NCBI RefSeq assembly: GCF_001544575.2
Contig: NZ_FCNY02000001.1
Span: 124,001 to 188,000, forward strand
Origin: Caballeronia cordobensis
GTDB taxonomy: Bacteria > Pseudomonadota > Gammaproteobacteria > Burkholderiales > Burkholderiaceae
Direction: 5' to 3'
DNA: 64,000 nt
The notes below the pieces were generated by a model. That model was given only the letters and a program-made list of their open reading frames with translations. It had not been told where the DNA came from and ran no database searches. Shown here one piece after another: positions 9,763 through 19,760 of the stretch (position 1 is its first letter; every line of letters begins with the position of its first letter). The position numbers and the translations under genes are program-made.

Positions 9763-11415
9763 ATGCTCCGTCATCTTTCGATTCGAGATTTCGTCATCGT
9801 CGCAACACTGGATATCGATTTCGATCCAGGCTTCACGGTCTTTTCGGGTGAAACCGGCGCGGGCAAGTCGATTCTGATCGACGCCCTCGCGCTCACGCTC
9901 GGCGCGCGCGGCGACGCGAGCGTCGTGCGCACCGGTCAGGCACGCGCGGACATCACCGCTGAATTCGCAACGCATCCGCTCGTCACGCACTGGCTGGACG
10001 AGCATGCGCTCACGCAGGACGGCGATTCGGTCATGCTGCGCCGGGTGATCGATTCGGGTGGCCGCTCTCGCGCGTTCATCAACGGCACGCCCGCGACGCT
10101 CGCGCAACTGCGCGAAGTGGGCGAAATGCTCGTCGACATTCACGGGCAGCACGCGCATCAATTGCTGATGCGCCCGGATGCGCAACGCGAACTCTTCGAC
10201 ACGCACGCGCAACTGCTCGACACCGCCGGCGCCGTGAACCGCGCGTGGCGCGCGATGCGCGACGCGCAGCAGGCGGTCGAGGCCGCGCAGAGCCGCGACC
10301 GCGAACTGCAACTGGAACGCGAGCGGCTCGCGTGGCAACTGAGCGAGTTCGACAAGCTCGCGCCGCAGCCCGGCGAATGGGAAGAAGTGAGCGCGGAGCA
10401 TCATCGGCTGTCGCATTCGGCGAGTCTCATCGACGGCGTGCAAGGTGCGCTCGGCGCGCTCTCCGAATCCGACGAAGCCATGATCTCTCAGCTCGCCGCG
10501 ATCGTCTCGAAGCTGCGCGGCCTCGCCGATATCGATCCGGCGCTGAACGACGTGCTCGCGTCACTCGAACCGGCCGAGATCCAGTTGCAGGAGGCGTCGT
10601 ACTCGCTCTCGCATTACGCGCAGCGGCTGGAGCTCGATCCCGACCGGCTCGCGCAGGTCGAGCGGCGCATGGATCAATTGCATTCGACGGCGCGCAAGTT
10701 CCGGCTTCAGCCCGAAACGCTGCCCGAGGAACACGACGCGCGCCGCAAACAGCTTGCCGATCTCGACGCCGCCGCCGATCTCGACGCGCTCAACGCCGCC
10801 GCTGAAAAGGCGAAGAGCGCGTACCTCGACCAGGCCAAAGTGCTGTCGAAGGCGCGCGCCAAGGCCGCGAAGAATCTGTCGAAAGCGGTCACGGAAGGCA
10901 TGCAGGAATTGTCGATGGCCGGCGGACGGTTCGAAGTCGCGCTCGTGCCGCTCGCCGAAGGCGGCGCGAACGGTCTGGAGCAGATCGAATTCCGCGTCGC
11001 GGGTCACGCGGGTGTGGCGCTCAGGCCGCTCGCGAAAGTGGCTTCCGGCGGCGAACTCGCGCGTATCAGCCTCGCGCTCGCCGTGATCGCGAGTACCGCG
11101 AGCCCCACGCCCACGCTGATCTTCGACGAAGTGGACACGGGCATCGGCGGCGGCGTCGCGGAAGTGGTCGGGCGTCTCTTGCATCAGCTCGGCCGCGACC
11201 GCCAGGTTCTGTGCGTCACGCACTTGCCGCAAGTGGCCGCGCGCGGTGATCAGCACTTCCAGGTCGCGAAGTCTTCCGACGACGCGGGCGGCACCGTCAG
11301 CACCGTCACGTCGCTCGACAAGGGCAAGCGCATCGAGGAAGTCGCGCGCATGCTCGGCGGCATCGAAATCACCGCGACCACGCGCAAGCACGCGAAGGAA
11401 ATGCTGGCGGCGTAA
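9763..11415 (+). CDS. recN: DNA repair protein RecN
   Basis: RecN is an SMC-like ATPase acting in double-strand-break repair. The start MLRHLSIRDFVIV gives 550 residues, the typical length. The Walker A motif is GETGAGKSILIDAL at about residues 29-42. The ABC signature region reads KVASGGELARISLA and the Walker B region TLIFDEVDTGIGGG. A heptad-rich coiled-coil middle lies at about 150-370. The C-terminal switch CVTHLPQVAARGDQH follows. It sits behind nadK and ends 6 bp from the convergent glnE stop, leaving no room for a separate terminator. Confidence 0.97.
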   Translation: MLRHLSIRDFVIVATLDIDFDPGFTVFSGETGAGKSILIDALALTLGARGDASVVRTGQARADITAEFATHPLVTHWLDEHALTQDGDSVMLRRVIDSGGRSRAFINGTPATLAQLREVGEMLVDIHGQHAHQLLMRPDAQRELFDTHAQLLDTAGAVNRAWRAMRDAQQAVEAAQSRDRELQLERERLAWQLSEFDKLAPQPGEWEEVSAEHHRLSHSASLIDGVQGALGALSESDEAMISQLAAIVSKLRGLADIDPALNDVLASLEPAEIQLQEASYSLSHYAQRLELDPDRLAQVERRMDQLHSTARKFRLQPETLPEEHDARRKQLADLDAAADLDALNAAAEKAKSAYLDQAKVLSKARAKAAKNLSKAVTEGMQELSMAGGRFEVALVPLAEGGANGLEQIEFRVAGHAGVALRPLAKVASGGELARISLALAVIASTASPTPTLIFDEVDTGIGGGVAEVVGRLLHQLGRDRQVLCVTHLPQVAARGDQHFQVAKSSDDAGGTVSTVTSLDKGKRIEEVARMLGGIEITATTRKHAKEMLAA

Positions 11416-11421
11416 GCCGTC

Positions 11422-14217
11422 TTACTGCGCCGCCACCGCGAACACCCGCTCCCACAACGCCGTCACCGCGTCGCGTTCGGCCTGAACCTCGGCCGGATCG
11501 ACGCGCGCCTTTTCCATGCCGTCGAGCCGCAACGTGTGCTGGAGCTTGCGGTAATGCCGGTACGCCGCGCCGATCACGTCGGCCTCGTCCTCCGCGATCA
11601 AACCGCTTCGCGCCGCGATCTTCAGCAGCGTGATATTCCCCGCGTTGCGCAAGAACTCGCGATGCTCGCGCGCATGCAGCAGCACCCAGTACTGCACGAT
11701 GAACTCGATATCGACCATGCCGCCGCGATCGTGCTTCAGGTCGAAAAGCTCGCTGTGGTTCGGATGGCCCGCGAAAACCCGCTCACGCATCGCGACGATT
11801 TCGCGCGCGAGCGCGGCCGCATCGCGCTCCATGACGAGCACGTCGGCGCGAATCGCTTCGAACTGCTCGCCGATTTCGGCGTCGCCGGCGCTGTAACGGG
11901 CGCGCGACAGCGCCTGATGCTCCCATACCCATGCGGTGTTCGCCGCGTCGCCTTCGCGAATCTGATAGCGGCGGAACGACGCGAGATCGGTCACGAGCAG
12001 GCCGGACTCGCCATTGGGCCGCAAGCGCAGATCGACGTCGAACAGCGTGCCCGCGCCGGTCGCGGCCGTGAGCCACGTAATGAGACGGCGCGTGAACATC
12101 GCGTAGAGGTCGGCGGCCGAATCGTGCGGGTCATCGTAGAGAAAGATGAGATCGAGATCCGATGCATAGCCCAGCTCCTTGCCACCGAGCTTTCCGTAAG
12201 CGATGACCGCGAAGCGCGGCGTCTCGCGATGCCGCTTCGGGAAGTGCTTCCACACGGTATGCACCGTGACGTCGAGCACGGCGTCGGCGAGTTCGGACAG
12301 GCGGTCGCTCACATGCTCGACGCTCAGACGCCCGGCGAGATCGATCAGCAGAATGCGGAACACTTCAGCCTGATGCGCGTGACGCAGCAGATCCATCTGA
12401 TGTTCGGCGTCCTCCGCGGCGTCGAGGCGCGCGGTCAGCGAGCGCTTGAACGCGGCCCAGTCGAACGGGCTCGCGATGGCTTCGTCGTCGAGCAGTTCGT
12501 CGAGCAACTGCGGATGGCGGATCAGATAGCCCGCCGCCCAGCGCGAGCCCGACAGCACCGAGAGCACGCGCGCGAGCGCCGCCGGATACTCCGTCAGAAG
12601 CGCGAGATAGGCGCCGCGCTTGCCAATGGCTTCGAGCAGATCGAAAAGCCGCGTGATGGTGTCGCCGCGCCGCGCCGCGTCGATGGACTGCACGGCTTCG
12701 AGCGCCCGCTGCGCGACGATATCGAAGCGCTCGCGGCTCTGCGACGGCAAGCCCGCATAGCGCGCCGAATTCCACACGCCCGTGAGACGCGATAACACTG
12801 GCGCGGGATCGGCGAAGCCGAGCTCCATGAGACGCGCGGCGAGTTCTTCCTGCGCGGAGTCGTCGGCGAGCGCGCTGCTCCAGATCCACGACGCCACCGA
12901 ATCTTCCGCGACGCCGCAGCCGCCCTGCCCGCTCACCTTGTCGGCGAAGATCGCGTCGAACTGCTGCTCGACGAGCTCGCGATGCGCGTCGAGTTTTTCC
13001 ATCAGCGCGGCATAGTCCGCGAAGCCGAGCGATTTCGCGAGCAGCACGCGTTCGTCGTCGGCGACGGGCATCGCGTGCGTCTGCGCATCGTTGCGGTATT
13101 GCAGCCGATGCTCGATCGTGCGCAAGAAGAGATACGCCTCGGAGAGCGCCGCGCAGATGTTCGGCGCGAGCAGGCCGTGCGCCGCGGCGCGTTCCAGCAC
13201 CGCGAGCGTCGGACGAATGCGGAAATCGGCTGCCTGACCGCCGCGAATCAACTGGAACACCTGCGCGCTGAACTCGATTTCGCGGATACCGCCGCGCCCG
13301 AGCTTGATGTCGTCGGCCTTGTCGGGGCGCATCGACGCGCGCCGCCGCGCTTCCTGCCGGATCTGCTGATGCAGCGAACGGATCGCCGCGATCACGCCGT
13401 AATCGAGATAACGCCGGTAGATGAACGGCGTCGCGATGGCTTCGAGCTGCTTCACGAGACGCTTCGCCGAATCGCTTTGCGTCTCCGACACGAGCCGCCC
13501 TTTGATCCACGCGTAGCGCTCCCACTCGCGGCCCTGCACGTAGAAATATTCTTCGAGCATGCCGAGGCTGCACACGAGCGGCCCGGAATCGCCATTGGGC
13601 CGCAGCCGCATATCCACGCGAAACACATAACCGTCCTGCGTGATCTCGGCGAGCGCGCCGATCAGCCGCCGGCCGAGCCGTGTGAAGAATTCCTGCGTCG
13701 GCAGCGGCGAGCGCGTGCCGCCCGAGGTTTCGCCGTCTTCTTCATACACGAAGATCAGGTCGATATCCGACGATGCGTTCAGCTCGCGCCCGCCCAGCTT
13801 GCCCATGCCGACGACACCGAGCGTGAGCCGCTCGCCATCGGGGCCGCGCGGCTCGCCGAAGAGCGCTTCGAGATCCGCCGACAGCACCGCGAGCGCGCGC
13901 TGCACGGTGACTTCGGCGAGGTCGGTCATCGCGCCGGTGACTTCGGCGACATCCGCCGCGCCGGTAAGATCGCGCTCCATCACCGTGCAGAAGACATCGG
14001 TTCGCAAGCGGCGCAGCGCGGTCTTCAATGCGGGTTCGTCGAGCACGCCTTTTTCGGTGCACGGCGTGCAGTGCGTATCGAGCCGCGCTTCGATCCATGC
14101 ACGCGTGATGGGCGCCTGCGACCACTGCGCGACGTTCGACGCCAGTTCGGGACGCGCTGCATAGGCGCGCGCCGCATAGTTGGAATAATCGGAACTGAGA
14201 AGAGTGGCGTCGGTCAT
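11422..14217 (-). CDS. glnE: Bifunctional glutamine synthetase adenylyltransferase/deadenylase
   Basis: GlnE switches glutamine synthetase off and on by adding or removing AMP in response to PII proteins and glutamine. The ATG at 14217 (MTDATLLSSDYSNYA) gives 931 residues; a longer in-frame reading lacks family resemblance. Both nucleotidyltransferase domains are visible. The N-terminal one has GMGKLGGRELNASSDIDLIF and the C-terminal one YGKLGGKELGYASDLDLIF, each with the paired acidic residues of the active site. It is divergent from the YhdP gene across 183 bp and converges on recN with a 6-bp gap. Confidence 0.97.
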   Translation of the reverse strand: MTDATLLSSDYSNYAARAYAARPELASNVAQWSQAPITRAWIEARLDTHCTPCTEKGVLDEPALKTALRRLRTDVFCTVMERDLTGAADVAEVTGAMTDLAEVTVQRALAVLSADLEALFGEPRGPDGERLTLGVVGMGKLGGRELNASSDIDLIFVYEEDGETSGGTRSPLPTQEFFTRLGRRLIGALAEITQDGYVFRVDMRLRPNGDSGPLVCSLGMLEEYFYVQGREWERYAWIKGRLVSETQSDSAKRLVKQLEAIATPFIYRRYLDYGVIAAIRSLHQQIRQEARRRASMRPDKADDIKLGRGGIREIEFSAQVFQLIRGGQAADFRIRPTLAVLERAAAHGLLAPNICAALSEAYLFLRTIEHRLQYRNDAQTHAMPVADDERVLLAKSLGFADYAALMEKLDAHRELVEQQFDAIFADKVSGQGGCGVAEDSVASWIWSSALADDSAQEELAARLMELGFADPAPVLSRLTGVWNSARYAGLPSQSRERFDIVAQRALEAVQSIDAARRGDTITRLFDLLEAIGKRGAYLALLTEYPAALARVLSVLSGSRWAAGYLIRHPQLLDELLDDEAIASPFDWAAFKRSLTARLDAAEDAEHQMDLLRHAHQAEVFRILLIDLAGRLSVEHVSDRLSELADAVLDVTVHTVWKHFPKRHRETPRFAVIAYGKLGGKELGYASDLDLIFLYDDPHDSAADLYAMFTRRLITWLTAATGAGTLFDVDLRLRPNGESGLLVTDLASFRRYQIREGDAANTAWVWEHQALSRARYSAGDAEIGEQFEAIRADVLVMERDAAALAREIVAMRERVFAGHPNHSELFDLKHDRGGMVDIEFIVQYWVLLHAREHREFLRNAGNITLLKIAARSGLIAEDEADVIGAAYRHYRKLQHTLRLDGMEKARVDPAEVQAERDAVTALWERVFAVAAQ

Positions 14218-14400
14218 GAAAGATTGGGTTCGCTCATTGCTTCCGGAAAGACACAGCAGTTCGCACAACGCGCCGCGAGTCTTGCCGGGCGCGGCTTCGC
14301 GAGCGTCTACGAGTGCGCAGGCAGCGGCCGTCCCCGCAATGCCCGTGTTACATTTCAGCGTCAAACACGCAAAACTACCATATCGCCGAACAGCCGCAGC

Positions 14401-17400
14401 ATGTCCGACAGCAGACGATCCGTCGACCCGACCGAAGTTGGACAAGCCAAGCCCAGCGGCAACGCCGAGCGCGTGCTTTCACGCGTCTTCAAATTCGTTC
14501 TCGTCATTGCCGCCATCGCGTATTTCGCGGTCGCGGGCGTGTACGTGGGCCTGCGCTACATCGTCATGCCGCAGGTCGATTCGTTCCGGCCGCGCATCGA
14601 GCAACTGGTGTCGTCGAAGATTCACGCGCAGTTGCATATCGGCAGGATTTCCGCGCGATGGTCCGGGCTCTCGCCGACACTCGATATCGACAATCTGCGC
14701 ATCGACGCCGCCGACGGCGCGCCGGGCCTCGCCGTGCCGCATGCGAGCGCGAGCATCGCGTGGGCGTCGCTGCTGCACCTGAGGCCGAAGCTCGCCGACC
14801 TGACCGTCGATGGCCCCGACGTGATCATCGCGCGCAATGCCGACGGCGCGCTCTCGGTCGCGGGCGTGCCCATCCCCCGGCAACGCACGGGTTCGAACGC
14901 ATTCACGACCTGGCTGCTTGGCCAGGATCACATCCTTTTGCGCGACGGCACGCTGCGCTGGCGCGACGCCGAGCGCGCCGCGCCGGAGATCGCGTTCAAG
15001 CGGCTGCATCTCGCGATCGTCAACGACGGCACGCGGCATCGGCTCGCGCTCAAGGCGCCCGCTGACGGCGAAGTGCTGCACGGCCCGCTCGACCTCCGCG
15101 CGGACTTCCGTCATCAGCCGTTCTCCGCGATGGGCGCGCCCGCGAACTGGACGGGCCGGCTGTATGTATCGACCGGCCCCGTCGATCTGCCCACGCTCGC
15201 GCGCTACGTGAAGACGCCGTTCCAGATGTACGGCGGCCGCGTCAACAACGAGATCTGGCTCAACTTCGCGGGCGGGCAGTTGCAGAACGCGACCGGCGAG
15301 CTGACCGGCTCGAACGTCGCGCTGCGCGTGCGCGCGACGCAGCCGCGTCTCGATCTGCCGGTCGCGCGTTTCGGCTGGAGCGTCGAGAAGCGGGACACCG
15401 AATACACCCTCGATCTGCGCAACCTGCACGCGGAACTCGGCCAGTTGCCGCTCGATGACGGCACGCCGGTCTCGCGCCTGCTCGTGTCGCGCTCGCTCAC
15501 GGGCACGTACCGGCCGCCGGGCGTGGGCAAGGGGCAACTGCTGCGGCTGACGGGCGATACCGTCGATATCGGCATCCTCGCGGAATTCGTGCGCGCGCTG
15601 CCCGTGCCGGCGCGCGTGCTCAACGAACTCGTGCGCTTCAATCCGCGCGGCCAGGTGTCGAACTACACGATCTACTCCGAGCGCGCCGCGCCGAAGACCG
15701 AGGAAGAAGCGGAGCAGCAGCGCAAGAAGGGCGACGCGCCGCTCGTGCATTACGCGCTCAAGGCCAATCTCGAAGGCATCAGCGTGCAGGCTCAGGAGCC
15801 GCCGCCCGGTCTCACGATCAACAATCGTCCGCGCGCGGGCATTCCGGGCGTCGACAATCTGTGGGGAACCGTCGATGCCAACGAGAAGGAAGGCCGCATC
15901 ACCATCGACACGAAGAACGCGGCCGTCATCGTTCCCGGCGCGTTCGACGACCCGCGCCTCACTTTCGATTCCCTGCAGGGCAACGCGCGCTGGAGCGTCG
16001 CGGACGCGATCGCGCCGGGCGAGCTGCGGCGCGCCTTCACGATCCATCTCGAGACGCTGCGCGTGAAAAACGCGGACGCCGAAGGCGAAGTCACCGCCGA
16101 TTACTGGAATCAGGGCCACGGGCGCGGCAATCTCGATCTGAAGGCGAAGGTCGCTCATCTGAAAGCGACGCGCCTCGTGCGCTATCTGCCGACGAGCCTG
16201 AACGAACGCGTGCGCGTGTATCTCGGCCACGCGCTGCAGGCGGGCGTCGCGAGAAACGGCACGATCGAGATCCACGGCGACCTCACGCGCTTTCCGTACA
16301 ACAAGTTTCCCGACGCGGGCATCTTTCGCATCAACGCGCCGTTTTCGGGCGGCAAGTTCGATCCGACGCCGTTCCCGCCGCGCAAGATGGCCAACGGCCT
16401 GCCGAACTTCTGGCCGGCGTTCGAAGGCATCGACGGCACGTTCACGCTCGCGCAGAACAAGCTCGGCTTCGATATCGGCAAGGGGCATTACCGCGGCGTG
16501 CGCGTGTCGCGGGTCATCGGGCGGATCGACGACACGGGCAATCGCGAAACGAAGCTGTGGATCGATGGCCGTGCGCGCGGCCCGCTCGCCGACATGCTCC
16601 GCTACGTCGACGACAGTTCGCTCGGCCTGATGGCGAAGCACGCCACGCGCAAGATCGATGCGAAAGGTAACGCCGATCTCGCGCTCACGCTCGGCATTCC
16701 GCGCTACCGGCCGCCCGCGCCGCTGCCGCCGATCAAGCCCGAATACAAGGGCTCGCTCACTTTCATCGACAACGAAGTCGCCTACGGCAAGCTGCCGCCG
16801 CTCACGCATCTGCGCGGGCGCGCCGACTTTGCCGCGAAGACCGTCACGCTCAATGACATGACCGCGCAACTGCTCGGCGGCGACGTGCGCGCGAAAGGCG
16901 GCGTGCAGCCCGACGGCAGCTATGCGCTCGATGTGAACGGGCGCATCGGCGCGGATGCGGCCGAGCGCCTGAACACGCGCATGAGCCCGCAGGTGGTGCA
17001 GTTCCTGAAGCACATCGACGGCGCCGCGCCCTACGAACTGCACGTGCGCGGCGTGAGAAACGCGTTGCCGAACGTGCAGGCGAGCTCGGATCTGACGGGC
17101 CTGGGCATCGATCTGCCCGCGCCTTTCGGCAAGGCGAAAGGCGCGCCGATGCCCTTCTCCTTCACCTTCCGGCCCGCGGCGGGCGGCGCGCCGGACCTGC
17201 ACGACGCGCGGCTCTCGTTCGGCGCGCTGGACGCGCGTTACGTCATGCAGCAGATCGGCCGTGCGCAAGTGAAGATCGATCCGCAGAACGCCGCCGAGCC
17301 GATGAACATGCGCGCGCGCCTCAAGGTCGCACGCGGCGCGATCGGCTTGAACAAGCCGGCCGAGCTGCCGGCCGAAGGCGTGAGCGCCGCCGCCGATTTC

Positions 17401-18714
17401 AACGAATTCGATGCCGACGCCTGGCGCAAGCTCTTCGCCGAAATCAGCGCGTCCGCTTCTTCATCGCCATCTTCGTCCCCGGCCGATACGCCGCGCCCGC
17501 CGATGAACGAGGCCGTCCGCCAGTTCATCCCGACGCGCGCCGACATCCACTTCACGACGCTCACGCTGCTCGACCGGCGCTGGGACAACGTCGATATCGG
17601 CGCGAGCGAAGCGCAGGACCGCAAGTGGCGCGCGAACATCGCGTCGGATCAGATCACGGGCGACGCCGCGTGGACGCCGGGCGCGACGAAGGACAGCCCC
17701 GGCGCGTTGCAGGCGCGCTTCGCGAAGGTCGTGATTCCGGACAAGACGGGCGACGCTCCCGCCGAGAAGCCCATGGGACGGCCGCCGCGCAACATGCCGA
17801 CGATCGATCTCATCGTCGACGAGCTCGTGTTCCGCGGTCATAGCCTCGGGCGGCTGCAGGTCGATGCGCACAACGAAGTCATCGCCGACGAGCCGATCTG
17901 GACGCTCGACAAGCTCGAACTCACCAACCCCGACGCCACGCTCACCGCCAACGCGACCTGGCGCACGCTGCCGGGCGACGTGATCCGGACGGCGCAAGCG
18001 GGCACGCCGCCCGGCGACGCGGACGATAGCGTGGCGCGCCGCACGTCGCTCGATTTCAAGCTCGACGTGAAAAACGGCGGCCAGCTGATCGACCGCTTCG
18101 GCGCGCCGCGCGTCGTCAATTCGGGCAACGGCACGGTCTCGGGCCACGCGGCCTGGAACGGCGGCCCGACCGCCGTCGATGTGAACACGCTCGACGGCCA
18201 CGTCGCCGTCGATCTGCATCACGGGCAAATCCTGCGTGCGCCGGGCGCGGCGAAGTGGCTCGGCATCTTCAGCCTGCGCAGTCTCGCGAATCTGATGACG
18301 CTGCATTTCGAGGATGTCGTGGGCAAGGGGCTGCCGTTCGAGAAGATCACGGGCAACGCGCGAATCGCCAACGGCATCAGCCACACCGACGACTTCCTGA
18401 TGGTGACGTCCCCCGCGCGCGTGCAGATGCAGGGCATCGTCGACATGCCGCAGAAGACGCAGGATCTGCACGTCAAGGTGATTCCGACCGTCGGCGCGGG
18501 CGCGGCGGCGATCGGCGCGGCGGTGATCAATCCGCTGCTCGGGCTGGGCGTGCTGGCGGCGGATATCGCGCTGTCGGCATCGATCCAGAAGGCGTTCGCT
18601 CGCGACTATTCGATCACCGGCTCGTGGAGCAAACCCGTCATCCAGCGTCTGAAGGGCGATCAGGGTAAGATCGAAACACCCGCCGCCGCCGTGGTTCCGT
18701 CCGCTGCCCGCTGA
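14401..18714 (+). CDS. yhdP: YhdP-family AsmA-like envelope protein
   Basis: YhdP proteins are giant inner-membrane-anchored AsmA-like proteins that bridge the periplasm and are linked to phospholipid transport to the outer membrane. The ATG at 14401 gives 1437 residues. One membrane segment lies at about residues 28-52 (FVLVIAAIAYFAVAGVYVGL). A very long beta-rich periplasmic body follows. The C-terminal AsmA-like region ends in a hydrophobic Gly/Ala stretch and a short YSITGSWSKPVIQ motif. It is probably first in a transcript with the nitrilase-family gene (80 bp downstream) and tldD. The family call is from length and architecture; the exact cargo is not evident. Confidence 0.88.
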   Translation: MSDSRRSVDPTEVGQAKPSGNAERVLSRVFKFVLVIAAIAYFAVAGVYVGLRYIVMPQVDSFRPRIEQLVSSKIHAQLHIGRISARWSGLSPTLDIDNLRIDAADGAPGLAVPHASASIAWASLLHLRPKLADLTVDGPDVIIARNADGALSVAGVPIPRQRTGSNAFTTWLLGQDHILLRDGTLRWRDAERAAPEIAFKRLHLAIVNDGTRHRLALKAPADGEVLHGPLDLRADFRHQPFSAMGAPANWTGRLYVSTGPVDLPTLARYVKTPFQMYGGRVNNEIWLNFAGGQLQNATGELTGSNVALRVRATQPRLDLPVARFGWSVEKRDTEYTLDLRNLHAELGQLPLDDGTPVSRLLVSRSLTGTYRPPGVGKGQLLRLTGDTVDIGILAEFVRALPVPARVLNELVRFNPRGQVSNYTIYSERAAPKTEEEAEQQRKKGDAPLVHYALKANLEGISVQAQEPPPGLTINNRPRAGIPGVDNLWGTVDANEKEGRITIDTKNAAVIVPGAFDDPRLTFDSLQGNARWSVADAIAPGELRRAFTIHLETLRVKNADAEGEVTADYWNQGHGRGNLDLKAKVAHLKATRLVRYLPTSLNERVRVYLGHALQAGVARNGTIEIHGDLTRFPYNKFPDAGIFRINAPFSGGKFDPTPFPPRKMANGLPNFWPAFEGIDGTFTLAQNKLGFDIGKGHYRGVRVSRVIGRIDDTGNRETKLWIDGRARGPLADMLRYVDDSSLGLMAKHATRKIDAKGNADLALTLGIPRYRPPAPLPPIKPEYKGSLTFIDNEVAYGKLPPLTHLRGRADFAAKTVTLNDMTAQLLGGDVRAKGGVQPDGSYALDVNGRIGADAAERLNTRMSPQVVQFLKHIDGAAPYELHVRGVRNALPNVQASSDLTGLGIDLPAPFGKAKGAPMPFSFTFRPAAGGAPDLHDARLSFGALDARYVMQQIGRAQVKIDPQNAAEPMNMRARLKVARGAIGLNKPAELPAEGVSAAADFNEFDADAWRKLFAEISASASSSPSSSPADTPRPPMNEAVRQFIPTRADIHFTTLTLLDRRWDNVDIGASEAQDRKWRANIASDQITGDAAWTPGATKDSPGALQARFAKVVIPDKTGDAPAEKPMGRPPRNMPTIDLIVDELVFRGHSLGRLQVDAHNEVIADEPIWTLDKLELTNPDATLTANATWRTLPGDVIRTAQAGTPPGDADDSVARRTSLDFKLDVKNGGQLIDRFGAPRVVNSGNGTVSGHAAWNGGPTAVDVNTLDGHVAVDLHHGQILRAPGAAKWLGIFSLRSLANLMTLHFEDVVGKGLPFEKITGNARIANGISHTDDFLMVTSPARVQMQGIVDMPQKTQDLHVKVIPTVGAGAAAIGAAVINPLLGLGVLAADIALSASIQKAFARDYSITGSWSKPVIQRLKGDQGKIETPAAAVVPSAAR

Positions 18715-18794
18715 CAAGGGGCCTTCGCCGCGACGTCGCCGGCGCAGTTTTCGTCCCCCAGTTCGTCCCCATTTTCCCGACAGCGCAGAGAGAC

Positions 18795-19625
18795 ATGAGC
18801 GAAAGATCGAGCGAAAGCGCGGCGCCGTTTCAGGTGGCCGCGTTGCAGATGGTCAGCACGCCGGACCGCGACCGCAATCTGGCCGACGCCGGACGCCTCA
18901 TCGGCGAAGCGGCGCGCGGCGGCGCGAAACTGGTGCTCCTGCCCGAATATTTCTGCTACATGGGCTTCAAGGACACCGACAAGCTCGCGATCCGCGAAAC
19001 GCCCGGCTCGGGCCCGATCCAGCAGTTTCTTTCCGACGCGGCGCGCGAGCATGGCGTGTGGATCATCGGCGGGACGTTGCCGCTGCAATCGCCTGAAGAG
19101 AACCGCGTGCTCAACACCACGCTCGTGTTCGATCCGCGCGGCGCGCAGGTCGCGCGCTACGACAAGATTCATCTGTTCAATTTCGAGCGCGGCGAGGAAT
19201 CGTTCGACGAAGCGCGCACGATCTTTCCCGGCAGCGAGCCCCGCAGCTTCGATGCGCCGTTCGGGCGCGTGGGGCTCTCGGTGTGCTACGACCTGCGCTT
19301 TCCGGAGCTGTACCGCAAGCTCGGCGATTGCGCGCTGATGGTCGTGCCGTCCGCGTTCACCTATACGACCGGCCGCGCGCACTGGCAGACCTTGCTCACG
19401 GCGCGCGCCGTCGAGAATCAATGCTACGTGCTCGCGGCGGCGCAAGGCGGCCAGCACGAGAACGGACGCCGCACCTGGGGCCACAGCATGTTGATCGACC
19501 CGTGGGGCGAAATCGTCGATGTGAAAGACGAAGGGCCGGGCGTCGTGTCCGGCGGCATCGACCTGCAACGCATCGCCGCCGTGCGGCAGAGCTTGCCGGC
19601 TTACCGGCATCGCGTGATCGGATGA
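18795..19625 (+). CDS. Carbon-nitrogen hydrolase (nitrilase superfamily, Nit1/deaminated-glutathione amidase-like)
   Basis: This is a cytoplasmic amidase of the nitrilase fold with 276 residues. The Glu-Lys-Cys catalytic set is visible in LVLLPEYFCY (Glu), RYDKIHLF (Lys) and LSVCYDLRFPELYR (Cys). The ARAVENQCYVLAAAQGG and GHSMLIDPWGEI blocks are typical of the Nit1/NitFhit branch, whose known substrate is deaminated glutathione. Placement between the YhdP gene and tldD is a common beta-proteobacterial order. Substrate assignment is inference from similarity; another omega-amidase activity is possible. Confidence 0.88.
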   Translation: MSERSSESAAPFQVAALQMVSTPDRDRNLADAGRLIGEAARGGAKLVLLPEYFCYMGFKDTDKLAIRETPGSGPIQQFLSDAAREHGVWIIGGTLPLQSPEENRVLNTTLVFDPRGAQVARYDKIHLFNFERGEESFDEARTIFPGSEPRSFDAPFGRVGLSVCYDLRFPELYRKLGDCALMVVPSAFTYTTGRAHWQTLLTARAVENQCYVLAAAQGGQHENGRRTWGHSMLIDPWGEIVDVKDEGPGVVSGGIDLQRIAAVRQSLPAYRHRVIG

Positions 19626-19683
19626 TCGCGCACTCGACCGGACGGACGACTTGAAGACTTGGTTGCTTTCCCGCACATAACCT

Positions 19684-19695
19684 GTCTGATCAGAC
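19684..19695. other. Perfect 12-bp palindrome upstream of tldD
   Basis: GTCTGATCAGAC is self-complementary and lies 66 bp before the tldD ATG, with a partial repeat (AGTCTGAAAT) 13 bp later. It could be a regulator site. No binding protein can be named. Confidence 0.3.
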
Positions 19696-19760
19696 CGTAG
19701 AATAGTCTGAAATCCGTCTGGAACATCATCGAACACGCAATAGGCACCACAAGGCACCAC